Shown here: positions 50,914 to 60,064 of the stretch, one piece after another | Position numbering within the stretch: position 1 is the stretch's first letter | Layout of the letters: the number at the start of each line of letters is the position of its first letter | Assembly (NCBI GenBank): GCA_956465555.1 | Contig: OY101118.1 | Coordinates: forward strand, 3,245,751-3,309,750 | Origin: Nitzschia sp. pyKryTriq1 | Taxonomy: Eukaryota; Bacillariophyta; Bacillariophyceae; Bacillariales; Bacillariaceae | Length of the DNA stretch: 64,000 nucleotides | Reading direction: 5' to 3' | Made by a program: the position numbers and the translations under genes | The notes under the pieces: generated by a model | What the model was told of the DNA's origin: nothing | Database searches by the model: none | The model's input: only the letters and a program-made list of their open reading frames with translations

Positions 50914-53900
50914 ATGACTACTACTACTACTACTACTATTACTATTACTACTTGTTCCCATCTTTCGAACAAGCACCAAGGCTTACTATTCTCGAGACTC
51001 TCGAGACGGCTCTTGTTCTTCCTGGTATTTCTGCTGTGCCTTTTGAGTTCTTGTTCCAATCAAGCTCAGGCACAAGATCAGGCACAAGATCAATCACAAG
51101 ATCAAGCACAAACACAAGCACAAGAAAGTACAGCAGGTACTACTCTGATTGATTTCACGTGTGATTTACTCAACGACAAGTGCCCAACACAAAGCAATTC
51201 GATTTGTGAATCTTCCTTTGCGGAGACTCCCGCACAAACCTCCACGGATCCCGCTTGTCTCAACAATAATAATGGTGGCGGTGGCGGTGGCGGCGGCGAT
51301 TGTCTCGATTGCAATGCATTGACGTGCGGACAATACGACTATGACTGTTTGGGATGTTTGACGGCGACCGTAGGATGTTTTTGGTGTCCGGGAGATGCGA
51401 CTTGCAACAATTCTCCCTACTACATCTTTTCCGTCAGCACCTCCTGTTCTCCTCCATCCTCACTCAACGCCTCTGTAGAAGAGGGAGGATATGTCGCATC
51501 ACCCAAGACCGCCGACTATTGCAATGCTTCCACTTTCAACAAGAACAACAATGATAGTGACACCACGGAAACCATCATGTTTAGGTGAGTAATAAAGTTA
51601 TGAGGGCCATCGACTGACCGACCGACCGACTGACCGACTATACTTTTTGACTCACTCTATCCTATTCTTTACTTTACTTTACTTATGATTATTCATAATA
51701 ATAATAATAATAATAAATGTAGTGATCCACTCCTTCCGGCACAGCAATGGATATTCGATCAAATCAATGTCCTTCCCGTATGGCAAGAAAAGAATATTAC
51801 CGGTCAAGGTGTGAGGATCCGGATCAATGATGATGGCGTCGATGGAAGTATTCTCGAATTACAAAACAAGTTGGATGTGGAAGCCTCGTGTGAATTGTAT
51901 GCTCCAATAGTATCATCTTTACCTTTATCAACAAGAAGAACAAGAACATTATCATCATCAAGAAGAACATTACCATTATCATCATCATCATCATCATTAT
52001 CATCACCTGTATTGGAATATAACCCAAATCAAAATCAAATTACAAATGGACAATTTGGACATGGAACCATTGTCGCCAGTATTGTTGGTGGTCATGCCAA
52101 TAATGGACAATGTGGAGTAGGAATTGCTCCCGATGTTATGCTTTCCAGCTGCAATGTCTTTGCCGTTGCCTCCACCACGACGACCACTACCACGACCTTT
52201 GTCGAATTTGCCACCAAGGTCGATCAATTTGATATATCTCAAAACTCGATTGGTGTCCAAGCATGTTCTTTACTAAAAGAAGCAGCAGAGAACAATAATC
52301 AAGGAAGAAGAAATAGAAGAGGAAGGAGAAGACAAAGACGAGACTTGCAGGTCGATGGTGGTGGTGGCACTGCTGGTGAAGGTGGTGGTGTTGAGGATGA
52401 TGCCACAAACTGTCCGTTTGAAGCGCTCGACGCAGAACCTTGTGCCGTGTGCAACTTTACCCTTCCGACCAGCACATCGACTACTCCTACCACTACTACT
52501 ACTCCAGCATGTGCTCAATCGATTGTCAGTTACTGTGAAAAGAATTTTTATCGGGATGAATTCGCCTGTTTGGACTTTTTGGATCTGTTGATTGGTCCCA
52601 ATCGACAGTGCGACTACAACCGTATTCCCGATATCATGTTGGAAGCCATCACAGACGGTATCATGCAAGGCCGGAATGGCAAGGGAATCATTTACGTCTT
52701 TGCCTCGGGAAATGATAATCGGATCGGAGACGATGTCAACTTTGGTGGATTGACCAATTCGAGACTGACCGTCACGGTAGGAGCCGTCGGGAAAGATGGG
52801 TTGCACGCCAGTTACTCTACCACGGGAGCGGCCCTCTTGGTCACCGCTCCCGGTGGAGATTCGGAAAATATATCCAATCATGTCGCTGCCTTACAAGGGG
52901 GAGGATGCAGCGCCAACCTACAAGGAACATCCTTTGCCGCTCCCGTCGTATCCGCTGTCATTGCCCTGATGCTACAAGCCAATCCCGATCTATCCTGGAG
53001 AGACGTTCAAGGAATCTTGGCCCAAACTTCCAAGATGCCAGTTCCAGGCGCCGATACGAATGACGATACTCGCGTCACGAATGAGGCAGGGCTGGTCCAT
53101 TCGAACAAGTACGGCTTTGGAATTATCAATGCCAATGATGCCGTAGAGGCGGCACAAAATTGGGATTTCTACTGTCCCGAACAATTTCTGCAGGCCGAAT
53201 CGGGATTGGTCAATCTTATCATTACCGATGATTCCTCCACCACTCCTATATCCAGTATCATTACGGTCGATGGCAACACTACTACTACTACTAGTACTAC
53301 AACCGCCGAGGACGTCAATGTCGATGGTTTCATCGTCGAGTCGGTCGTAGTCCTTTTGGATGTTGTACATTTCAGTCGAGGAGACTTGGAAGTCAGTTTG
53401 GTTTCACCTTCTGGAACGACGTCGCTACTCAGTCCTGGTCCTCGTCCAGAAAATACTCAACATGATGAAGAAGAACGATGGAAACTCATGACGGTTCGAA
53501 ACTGGGGCGAATCGGTTGTTGGAGATTGGACCTTGTCCATTCGGGATGTACGAGTGGGCGACTTGACCACTTGTGTGGACGCTCCCTTTCGTGCGCAATA
53601 TCAAGGGTTGGAGATTGATTGCCAATATCTATCTACAGAAGGACTTTGTGCCAATGGTTCTCCCGATGCCACAACCATTGCTAATAACCTTCTGACGCTA
53701 CAAGTGGAAGGCTTTACCATCGAAGACGCATGTTGCGACTGTGGAGGAGGCTTCTCTACTACCGATTTCGAAGACCGTTTGATCCAGTGGCGTCTTGTGG
53801 TCTACGGACGAACAGAGATCTGCGAAGGAAAGAATTCGACGATGACGACGACAACCCGTGGATCTGACCCACCATCCTCCACGCCATCGGAATCACCAAC

Positions 53901-54195
53901 ACCCAAAGCGACGACGACTGCCACGAAAGAAGCTCCTACAAAGAACCAAGAAGAAGAAGAAGAGCCAGAGGCGGAGAAGGATCCTAAAGAGCGCACTGCG
54001 ACAATCGTAGCGTCTGTCGTGGCCTTTGTCTTGTCCTTTGCATTCATCTATGCTGTCCTACGAGAACCTTCGTCTTCATCGAAAAATCGCTGCTTTGGAA
54101 ATAGGAGTGGAGTCAACGGTGATCATGCTACTAGTAATGGGGAGAGCGGACCTCTCTTTCAACCCGTCGAAGGTGGCATGAAAAACATTGTCTAA
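50914..54195 (+). CDS. Kexin/furin-like subtilisin convertase with PSI-like domain and membrane anchor (two exons)
   Basis: Paralogue of 1787-6055. First ATG is 50914. Exons 50914-51584 and 51723-54195 give 1047 residues; the junction reads IM-F-S-D-P, matching the homologous stretch of the other gene. Order: signal peptide at about 28-48; PSI-like Cys module (CFWCPGDATC); S8 domain with Asp260 (RINDDGVD), His337 (FGHGT), oxyanion Asn554 (FASGN) and Ser627 (GTSFAAP); P-domain (RGDLEVSLVSPSGT, RNWGESVVGDWTLSI); membrane segment (TIVASVVAFVLSFAFIYAVL); and a short tail with GPLFQPVEGG. An Arg-rich patch (RRNRRGRRRQRRD) lies in the same loop where the other enzyme has a Gln/Glu tract; it could be an autoprocessing site. 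The frame continues open for 104 codons beyond TAA 54193-54195. Confidence 0.9.
51585..51722 (+). other. Intron of the second convertase, 138 bp
   Basis: GTGAGTAATAAAG donor and AAATGTAG acceptor. Splicing joins AG|T as a Ser codon. The acceptor follows an AAT/ATA repeat instead of a pyrimidine tract. Confidence 0.9.
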
Positions 54196-54602
54196 GCAGC
54201 AAAGAAGAAAGAAAGTAAGTCAGAAGGAAAGTCTTCGTCTCGATTTCTTGCTGTACTACTCGTGTTACTACTTGTGATTCTTGGGTCGTCGATTCTTCTT
54301 GCCTCCTACTGTTTCGAAAGAGCGACGAGCGACGAAATCAAGAAAAGCCCTGGCGGACGCCTTTTATCGAAGCCTCCCGAACTGGTATGGACCTCTACGA
54401 TATCGAAGAAAAGTCGCAGTCAGAAAAAGAACGACGACAGTATCGTAGCAGCCAAGTCTCGCCGCTGGACTGCTTTTCTTCAAGCCTCTACTACTACAGT
54501 AGTGATATAAGGGAAGGGGCGGGGGAGTAGTAATAGTAGAAACGGATTAAAGTGCAAAAATGGTGTGTGCTATGAGTAGAGTATTGGTGATAGCTACCCT
54601 AG
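54196..54602. other. 3' flank with an open in-frame extension
   Basis: After the convertase TAA the same frame stays open to 54510 and includes a hydrophobic segment (LLVLLLVILGSSILLASY). No ATG starts it. AAACGGATT at 54540 and AATCCGTTT at 54615 are an inverted pair, the latter inside the next gene. Confidence 0.4.
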
Positions 54603-55367
54603 CTAGTAGGTTCGAATCCGTTTCACTGATGCCTCGTGGTGTGGTCTGCTGCTGATTTGTTCCCCGCGAAGAACTCGCTTCTCACCAGGAGCAGACCCCC
54701 GTTCGTTATTCTTCTTGTTGATTTTCATTGAGATCATGTGAGGTTGGTAGGTCATGTGAGGTTGGTAGGCTTGACAGTAGTCTTGACACCCCGTCACAAA
54801 TGCTTGCTCCACGGCGTATTCGGAACATCTTCGAGCAATAGTAGCGAGTGCTTCATACCGCATGCCTTTCTTTTGCGCCAACAAGACACACTTGACGGTA
54901 AGTAACTTCCTTTTTGCTCGGTCCAAGTTTTGAAATCGTTCAAAGCCTCGAAGCTCCTCTACTTGTTGTGTCGACTGTTGCTGCTGCTGCTGCTGCTGCT
55001 GCTGTCGATTCTTGGTGATACTATCCAAGAGAAAGTTGCGGGCGGTTCGATTAAAGCCGGCAAGTTCGGCTCGCTGATACCATCTACTTCGAGCTTCTTC
55101 AATGGAAACAGGACTTTGAGGATCTGAATATCGCATCGGTGGTTCAAGCGAGAAGGATACGTGTGGTGGTTGTCTTCTTGCTCGTTCCATGATATCATAC
55201 TGCTTGTTATTGTGCTGATCCGCCATCCACAACGCCAGTATTAGTTGCGACGTTTCTTCTTGTGGCTCTTCTTGCTGCTGCTGCTGCTTCTGCTGCTGCT
55301 TTGTTTGTTCTTGTTGAAAGACGAATTGCATGTTTCGATCGTTTTGGTCTTTGCGTACGCCGCACAT
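54603..55367 (-). CDS. WYQ-type diatom family protein
   Basis: 254 residues from ATG 55367 (a TTG lies 18 codons upstream). Paralogue of the genes at 19241 and 23093, with fewer simple repeats, so its conserved core is easiest to see: HVSFSLEPP, VSIEEARSRWYQRAELAGFN, GFERFQNLDRAKRKLLTVKC, then RCSEYAVEQAFVTGCQDYCQ-AYQPH. A run of about nine Gln separates the W-Y-Q and G-F-E-R-F parts. The duplicated YQPHMTYQPHM near the end is a 7-residue tandem copy. No targeting signal or membrane segment. The function is unknown. Confidence 0.75.
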   Translation of the reverse strand: MCGVRKDQNDRNMQFVFQQEQTKQQQKQQQQQEEPQEETSQLILALWMADQHNNKQYDIMERARRQPPHVSFSLEPPMRYSDPQSPVSIEEARSRWYQRAELAGFNRTARNFLLDSITKNRQQQQQQQQQQSTQQVEELRGFERFQNLDRAKRKLLTVKCVLLAQKKGMRYEALATIARRCSEYAVEQAFVTGCQDYCQAYQPHMTYQPHMISMKINKKNNERGSAPGEKRVLRGEQISSRPHHEASVKRIRTY

Positions 55368-56306
55368 TATTGTGAGAAGTTCTGCATACGGGGGTACGTC
55401 TATGGCGAGACTTTTTGGCAATATTATCGCCGCCTAGTCTAGTAGCTAGCGTAGCAGAGCCATATCATCAGCAAAGAATAATGGCGATGGGAGCTTTTGA
55501 ACTTTCTCGGGAGATTTTGTGTTCGCACATATGTGGATGATACCTTGTGAGCGACGCCACGGTGGCACTCAAGTTCAAGGCAGAAGCGTCATGCTTTATA
55601 TAAAAATATGTCGCAAGAGTACTGTTATCTATATTTCGATTTTCGGGCAATTCTGTATTTATAAGAATATGGTTCCGGTGTTGAAGAAGGCGCCAAGTTT
55701 ATTCAGATTTATACAGTTAGTATGTACCGGTAGTCTTGGGTACTGGTAGTGTACCCGGCTGTTCTCACCGAACAACCAGTTACTAGTAAAGAAACTCCGC
55801 TATCGTATTCGTATCATGCGTGTACCCGGTACTATACAAACATTCTACCGCTACAAGAAGTACCGGTACGGACTGATGGCGAACGCCAACGCGCGAATGA
55901 GAACGATGAATTCTCCCGCATAATAATTATTAACTGCTGTAAAGCGCGAAAAGTTCCCACCTTCTTCCTCGCGGTCTGTATTCGTCCGACGATTCACATT
56001 ATCATATTGTGATCGAACGAACTTTTATGACAGCTCACAAGACCACAAGAGTGTGGAATGCGTGAGTCGTTGAGTAGTCGAATGCGTCGAATGCGTCGAG
56101 AGTGCGTGCGTGATGCGTGAGTGATGCATGCAAAGGAGGAGTCATATTGTAGGGTTGAGAAACAACAATGACCCATCACCCATACCAAAGATCTTTCAAC
56201 GACGATGGATACCGGCGATAGCATTGAACCAACAACAACATATCCAATCCATTCGTCCGGTGCCTCATCATTATCATCATATCATCATATCATCATCATC
56301 ATCATC
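55368..56306. other. Spacer between divergent genes
   Basis: Small frames only. TACCGG motifs at 55725-55870. Near the right end are ATCATC repeats before the next ATG, and GTCGAATGCGTCGA-type repeats at about 56075-56100. No gene is supported. Confidence 0.4.
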
Positions 56307-57329
56307 ATGAAAAACATTGCCGTGTTGTGTTTGTCCGTCTCGGGACGACGAGCTGGCGTCACGATCAACAGAAAATCTTCTTGTGATGATGTCTTCGCTG
56401 CTGCTCGTAGCATTAGTCACTCTACTGGTCGTCTCTTTTCTACGAAACCTCCTGCTGCTGGTGGTGCTGCTGGTGGCTTTGATGGTGAAATCTCCCGACT
56501 TTACAAAATCATAGCGGAGAATCACCGCCATCCTTCCGGCCCTTGGGTCACAATGGTCGACAAGGTCCATGACTACGCCAGGGCCAATCCTGAGAAGAAG
56601 TTTCGAGTTCTGGACTTGGCGACCGGACCTGGAGAACCGGCCGAAACGATCGCTCGACAATTCCCGGATCATGCGACAGTGGTCGCTACCGATATTTCTC
56701 CCGATCAAGTGGCCATTGCCCAAGAGAAATGTGCCACGTTGCCCAACATGTCCGCACAAGTGGCCGATATGTCCAACCTTCGCGAAGACTTTGATGAGGC
56801 ATCGTTTGATGTCGTGACTTGTTGCTACGGATTCATGTTCCCATCCGATATTCCTCAAGCTGTCCAGGAATCGTATCGCGTCCTCAAGCCGGGTGGGATG
56901 CTCGTAGCGACGACTTGGAATCGCATAGGAATGATGGCCAAGCTTCGGGCCATCATGACCGATGTCTTGGATGGTCAAGAACCTCCTCCGCCACCCATGA
57001 ATCCATTGTCGTTAAAAGAGCCAGGATTGTTTGAAGGCATGTTACAAGAAGCGGGGTTTGTGATCCTCGATAGTAGTAGTAGTGGTAGTACCGGTAGTAG
57101 TGAAACGTACGAATATCCCATGGATATGACAAACGATCCCGAAACTCAATTCAAGGCCTCTATGCTGTTGGTCAAGGACAAGTTGGACGAACTCGATGCG
57201 TGGGACAAGGCCAGGGTGGCATATGAGAAACACAAACACGATTATGGAGCTTACAGCACGACCAAGAATGGACATTGGCTTATTTTGGGCAACGAATACA
57301 AGCTCACCGTTGGTCACAAACCAAAATAG
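56307..57329 (+). CDS. Class I SAM-dependent methyltransferase
   Basis: 340 residues from ATG 56307; an in-frame ATG at 56205 would add 34 residues of poly-Ile/His. The first 50 residues (SGRRAGVTINRK ... HSTGRLFSTK) look like a mitochondrial or plastid presequence. Motifs: VLDLATGPGEP (101-111, motif I), VVATDISPDQVAIAQEKC (end of strand 2), ADMSNLREDFDEASFDVVTC, and SYRVLKPGGMLVATTWNR. It is of the UbiE/COQ5 type in layout. The acceptor is unknown. The Pro run (PPPPPMNP) and the Ser/Gly run near residue 255 are insertions. No neighbouring gene hints at a pathway. Confidence 0.85.
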   Translation: MKNIAVLCLSVSGRRAGVTINRKSSCDDVFAAARSISHSTGRLFSTKPPAAGGAAGGFDGEISRLYKIIAENHRHPSGPWVTMVDKVHDYARANPEKKFRVLDLATGPGEPAETIARQFPDHATVVATDISPDQVAIAQEKCATLPNMSAQVADMSNLREDFDEASFDVVTCCYGFMFPSDIPQAVQESYRVLKPGGMLVATTWNRIGMMAKLRAIMTDVLDGQEPPPPPMNPLSLKEPGLFEGMLQEAGFVILDSSSSGSTGSSETYEYPMDMTNDPETQFKASMLLVKDKLDELDAWDKARVAYEKHKHDYGAYSTTKNGHWLILGNEYKLTVGHKPK

Positions 57330-57958
57330 GTAGTAGTAGTAACTAGTAGTAGTAGTAGTAGTAGTAGTAGTAGGGCCCTGCTAGTACGAGTACGAGTAGA
57401 CTACACATTGAGAGGATTAGGATGTTGTTCTACTAGCAACAACCTCTCCATCCATGGAACCTCTAGAAGTGACGTCATGTCCAGGGACATACGCGGTCAA
57501 ACGGTTTGGTACTGTGCAGTACATACCGGTACGAAAAGCTAGCAACAACCAATGATGATGATGTACGGTACGTCATCCTTGGCAAAAAAGAACAAAAAGA
57601 TACCGCGGTGGATCCCGCAGCAGTAAAAATTCGTTCTGACACATCTAATTCTAATTTCGATTCTCCTTCTTCTTCTATCTTTGTTCCTATCAGCACATCA
57701 CCAATCACCATAGCATTTCATCGTTCATCCATTGTATGGAGAACTCTGTCTACTGTAAGAGTATTGTCCAACGGAGACTGGTTGTTGTAGCCAATTCTTC
57801 GTGTCCGGTAGTAGTATCACGTGTGTTTAATACCATCTACATGCGTCACTTTTTATTCTCAGCACAAAATATAAAGCGGCTTTCTTTACAAAATCCAGCA
57901 GCATTCAGCACCCAGCACTCAGTACTACTCAGTCAGTATATTACTCGGCAAATCCACA
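57330..57958. other. Spacer and 5' flank of the LRR gene
   Basis: CTAG/TAGTAG cluster at 57329-57375. One TGACGTCA at 57470-57477. Frames at 57475-57790 lack domains. No gene. Confidence 0.45.
57470..57477. promoter_or_regulatory. TGACGTCA palindrome (CRE-like)
   Basis: Lies about 490 bp upstream of the LRR gene start, without the extended context seen at 46677 and 46780. Could be chance. Confidence 0.25.
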
Positions 57959-59287
57959 ATGGCGGCCGCCCTCGCTCCTCCTCTTCCAGACTGGCTAGAG
58001 CATGTTTGCCAACGACTTGTGATTGGAACGAACTCGTCGCATCAGTTCTTGCAGTCGCCGACAGCAGCAGCAGCAGCAGCAGCAGCAACAACATCGAGCA
58101 GTATTACCAATCTCAATTTGAACATTCGTCGGTTGGACTCTCGCATGATGCAAGCGCTCGTCAAGGCATTGGAACAAAATACGCAGATCCAAGTCGTCAA
58201 TATGACATCCTCATTGGTCTTTCCTGCTACTACTAGTGCTGCTGCTGCTGCTGCTGCTGGAAACAACAACAACAACCACAGTATCTCATCCAGTGATGAT
58301 ACGCTACGGATTCTGGCAGCGTTGTTGCAACACCATCCTTCGCTGCAAGTGATTCATTTGAGTTACAATCGACTGTCGAATATTATAACCTCTTCTTCTT
58401 CTTGTGGTTGTGGTTGTGGATGTGGATGTGGATGTGGTTGTGGTTGTTCGTTGGGCCAAGCACTCCGTACCAACACGACTGCACTACGAGAACTCTATTT
58501 GGATCACAATCAGTTAACTCCGGAATCGGCCGTTAGTTTAGCCGAAGGATTGGCGAGTAACCCTCACTCACAACTGCAAGTCTTGTGTTTGAATTCCAAC
58601 CGTATTGGAGACCTTGGTGGCCAAGCGTTTGGAAGACTTCTTCAACAACAAGCCAAGCAGCAGCAGCAACAACACAAGAATAATAATATTACGTCTCTGA
58701 AGAAATTGCAGCTCACCAACAATCGATTAGGACCCGCTTCGGCAAGAGCAATGTGGGAAGCGATGGAATATTGTTCCAACAATGTCACCTTGACGGAATT
58801 ATGTCTCGATGAGAATCCACTCATGCTACTGGGAGAAGGGGAAGAAGGAGACGACGACAATAATCAGCAGTCGAGGATGATGATGGGACGGATTCAACAA
58901 TTGGTGCGTGCCAACCAAGTGGGTCGATACCTACTCCACTACTACGATCGCCCTACTACTACTACTACTACTACAACGAGTACTACGACTACTCCGCCAA
59001 TGACGATGATGATGATTGGAATATGGCCCCATGTTTTGGAAGGCTTGGAAGCCGATCTTCAATTCTATTTTCTTCAAGAACTTGTTCCGACAATACTATT
59101 GACGACGACTAGTAGAAGTACTACTACTACTACTACTACTGCGATGGAGGAGACTACTACCAGTACAATAATGACACGAAAGAGACGCGGAGGGCTGCTG
59201 CTCGACCCAACCCGAAAAATGACGACGAATCCATTATTATTTCTAGTGGAGGATGATGATGATGATGACAAGATGCTCCTGGTGTGA
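57959..59287 (+). CDS. Leucine-rich repeat protein, ribonuclease-inhibitor type
   Basis: 442 residues from ATG 57959. At least five LRRs of the 28-29-residue type are visible: LQVIHLSYNRLSNI, LRELYLDHNQLTPESAVSLA, LQVLCLNSNRIGDLGGQAFG, LKKLQLTNNRLGPASARAMW and LTELCLDENPLM. Between repeats is an odd (Cys-Gly)n run of about eight units, encoded by TGTGGA/TGTGGT, followed by SLGQALRTN. Repeats of this type form a curved scaffold for protein binding. A C-terminal region (HVLEGLEADLQFYFLQELVP) is followed by Thr runs and an acidic tail. There is no signal peptide, membrane segment, NB-ARC or NACHT domain. Likely cytosolic or nuclear; the partner is unknown. Confidence 0.85.
   Translation: MAAALAPPLPDWLEHVCQRLVIGTNSSHQFLQSPTAAAAAAAATTSSSITNLNLNIRRLDSRMMQALVKALEQNTQIQVVNMTSSLVFPATTSAAAAAAAGNNNNNHSISSSDDTLRILAALLQHHPSLQVIHLSYNRLSNIITSSSSCGCGCGCGCGCGCGCSLGQALRTNTTALRELYLDHNQLTPESAVSLAEGLASNPHSQLQVLCLNSNRIGDLGGQAFGRLLQQQAKQQQQQHKNNNITSLKKLQLTNNRLGPASARAMWEAMEYCSNNVTLTELCLDENPLMLLGEGEEGDDDNNQQSRMMMGRIQQLVRANQVGRYLLHYYDRPTTTTTTTTSTTTTPPMTMMMIGIWPHVLEGLEADLQFYFLQELVPTILLTTTSRSTTTTTTTAMEETTTSTIMTRKRRGGLLLDPTRKMTTNPLLFLVEDDDDDDKMLLV
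58405..58448 (+). repeat. TGTGGA/TGTGGT hexamer repeat coding (Cys-Gly)n
   Basis: Seven to eight units between two LRRs encode alternating Cys and Gly. Confidence 0.85.
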
Positions 59288-60064
59288 CGACGACGACGAC
59301 GACGACGACGACTGGTGTTCTTGCATCAGCTTTTTTTTGATTGATTGATTGATTCGTTTAATATGCAATGTATCTTTGTGGCAATTCGATCATATATTCT
59401 TCACTACACCGATGAGATTGGTGTTGAAATCGAAAGTAGTTAATATCGAAAGTAGTGAATACTCTAGCTACTGTAGACTAGACTAGACTAAGGCGTATGT
59501 CTTTTACTTTTAGTACTACGACTTGATAGTTAGTAGACAGAAATACCTTCCACTGTATATTTGGGACGACCGAATCATCAATCGCCCGCGGTACGCAATA
59601 GTACTACTTATGTATCATCCATCGTGTCGATCCTCTCCTCCAACAACAAGAATAGAATCCTCGGGTTTTTTTTCATGGTGAGAAGAGGTAAAGTGAGACG
59701 AGACGAGAAGACAAAACACGATATTGCCGATATTGCTGCTGCTCCCACTTCTACCTCCTCCTTCAAGGGACACCTTTCGTTGCGGCCATTGTGGCTGTAC
59801 TACGGAGGCATGATGATATGTTGTTTCAAGTACCAGCCAGTACTGTAGCTAGAGTAGAGTAAAGAGCAGTGATGGCGAGATGAATGAAGTACTATGGTGG
59901 TTTGTTCATAGTAGTACTAGTAGTAGAAGTAGTAGTAGAAGTTGCTCTCTATTAGTAGTAGTAGTAGTAGTAGAAGTAGAAGTTGCTCTCTGCAGAAGTC
60001 GCTGCTCCTGGCAGAAGAGTATAAGTAGTAAGTAAAGTAGTACTCGCCGCCCGATCCTACTACT
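59288..60064. other. Spacer with microsatellites
   Basis: GAC repeats (59289-59311), TTGA repeats (59335-59352) and TAGTAG clusters (59915-59970). A frame at 59561-59848 has no domain. No gene is supported. Confidence 0.45.

Noticed and set aside
54262-54510. Separate 82-codon gene after the second convertase
   Set aside because: Starts at GTG, no ATG, and it is in the same frame as the preceding gene; treated as an extension instead.
54540-54623. tRNA-like pattern: AAACGGA ... GGTTCGAATCCGTTT
   Set aside because: The T-loop consensus and acceptor match by eye, but the T stem does not pair, the D and anticodon arms do not form, and the 3' part is coding sequence of the minus-strand gene.
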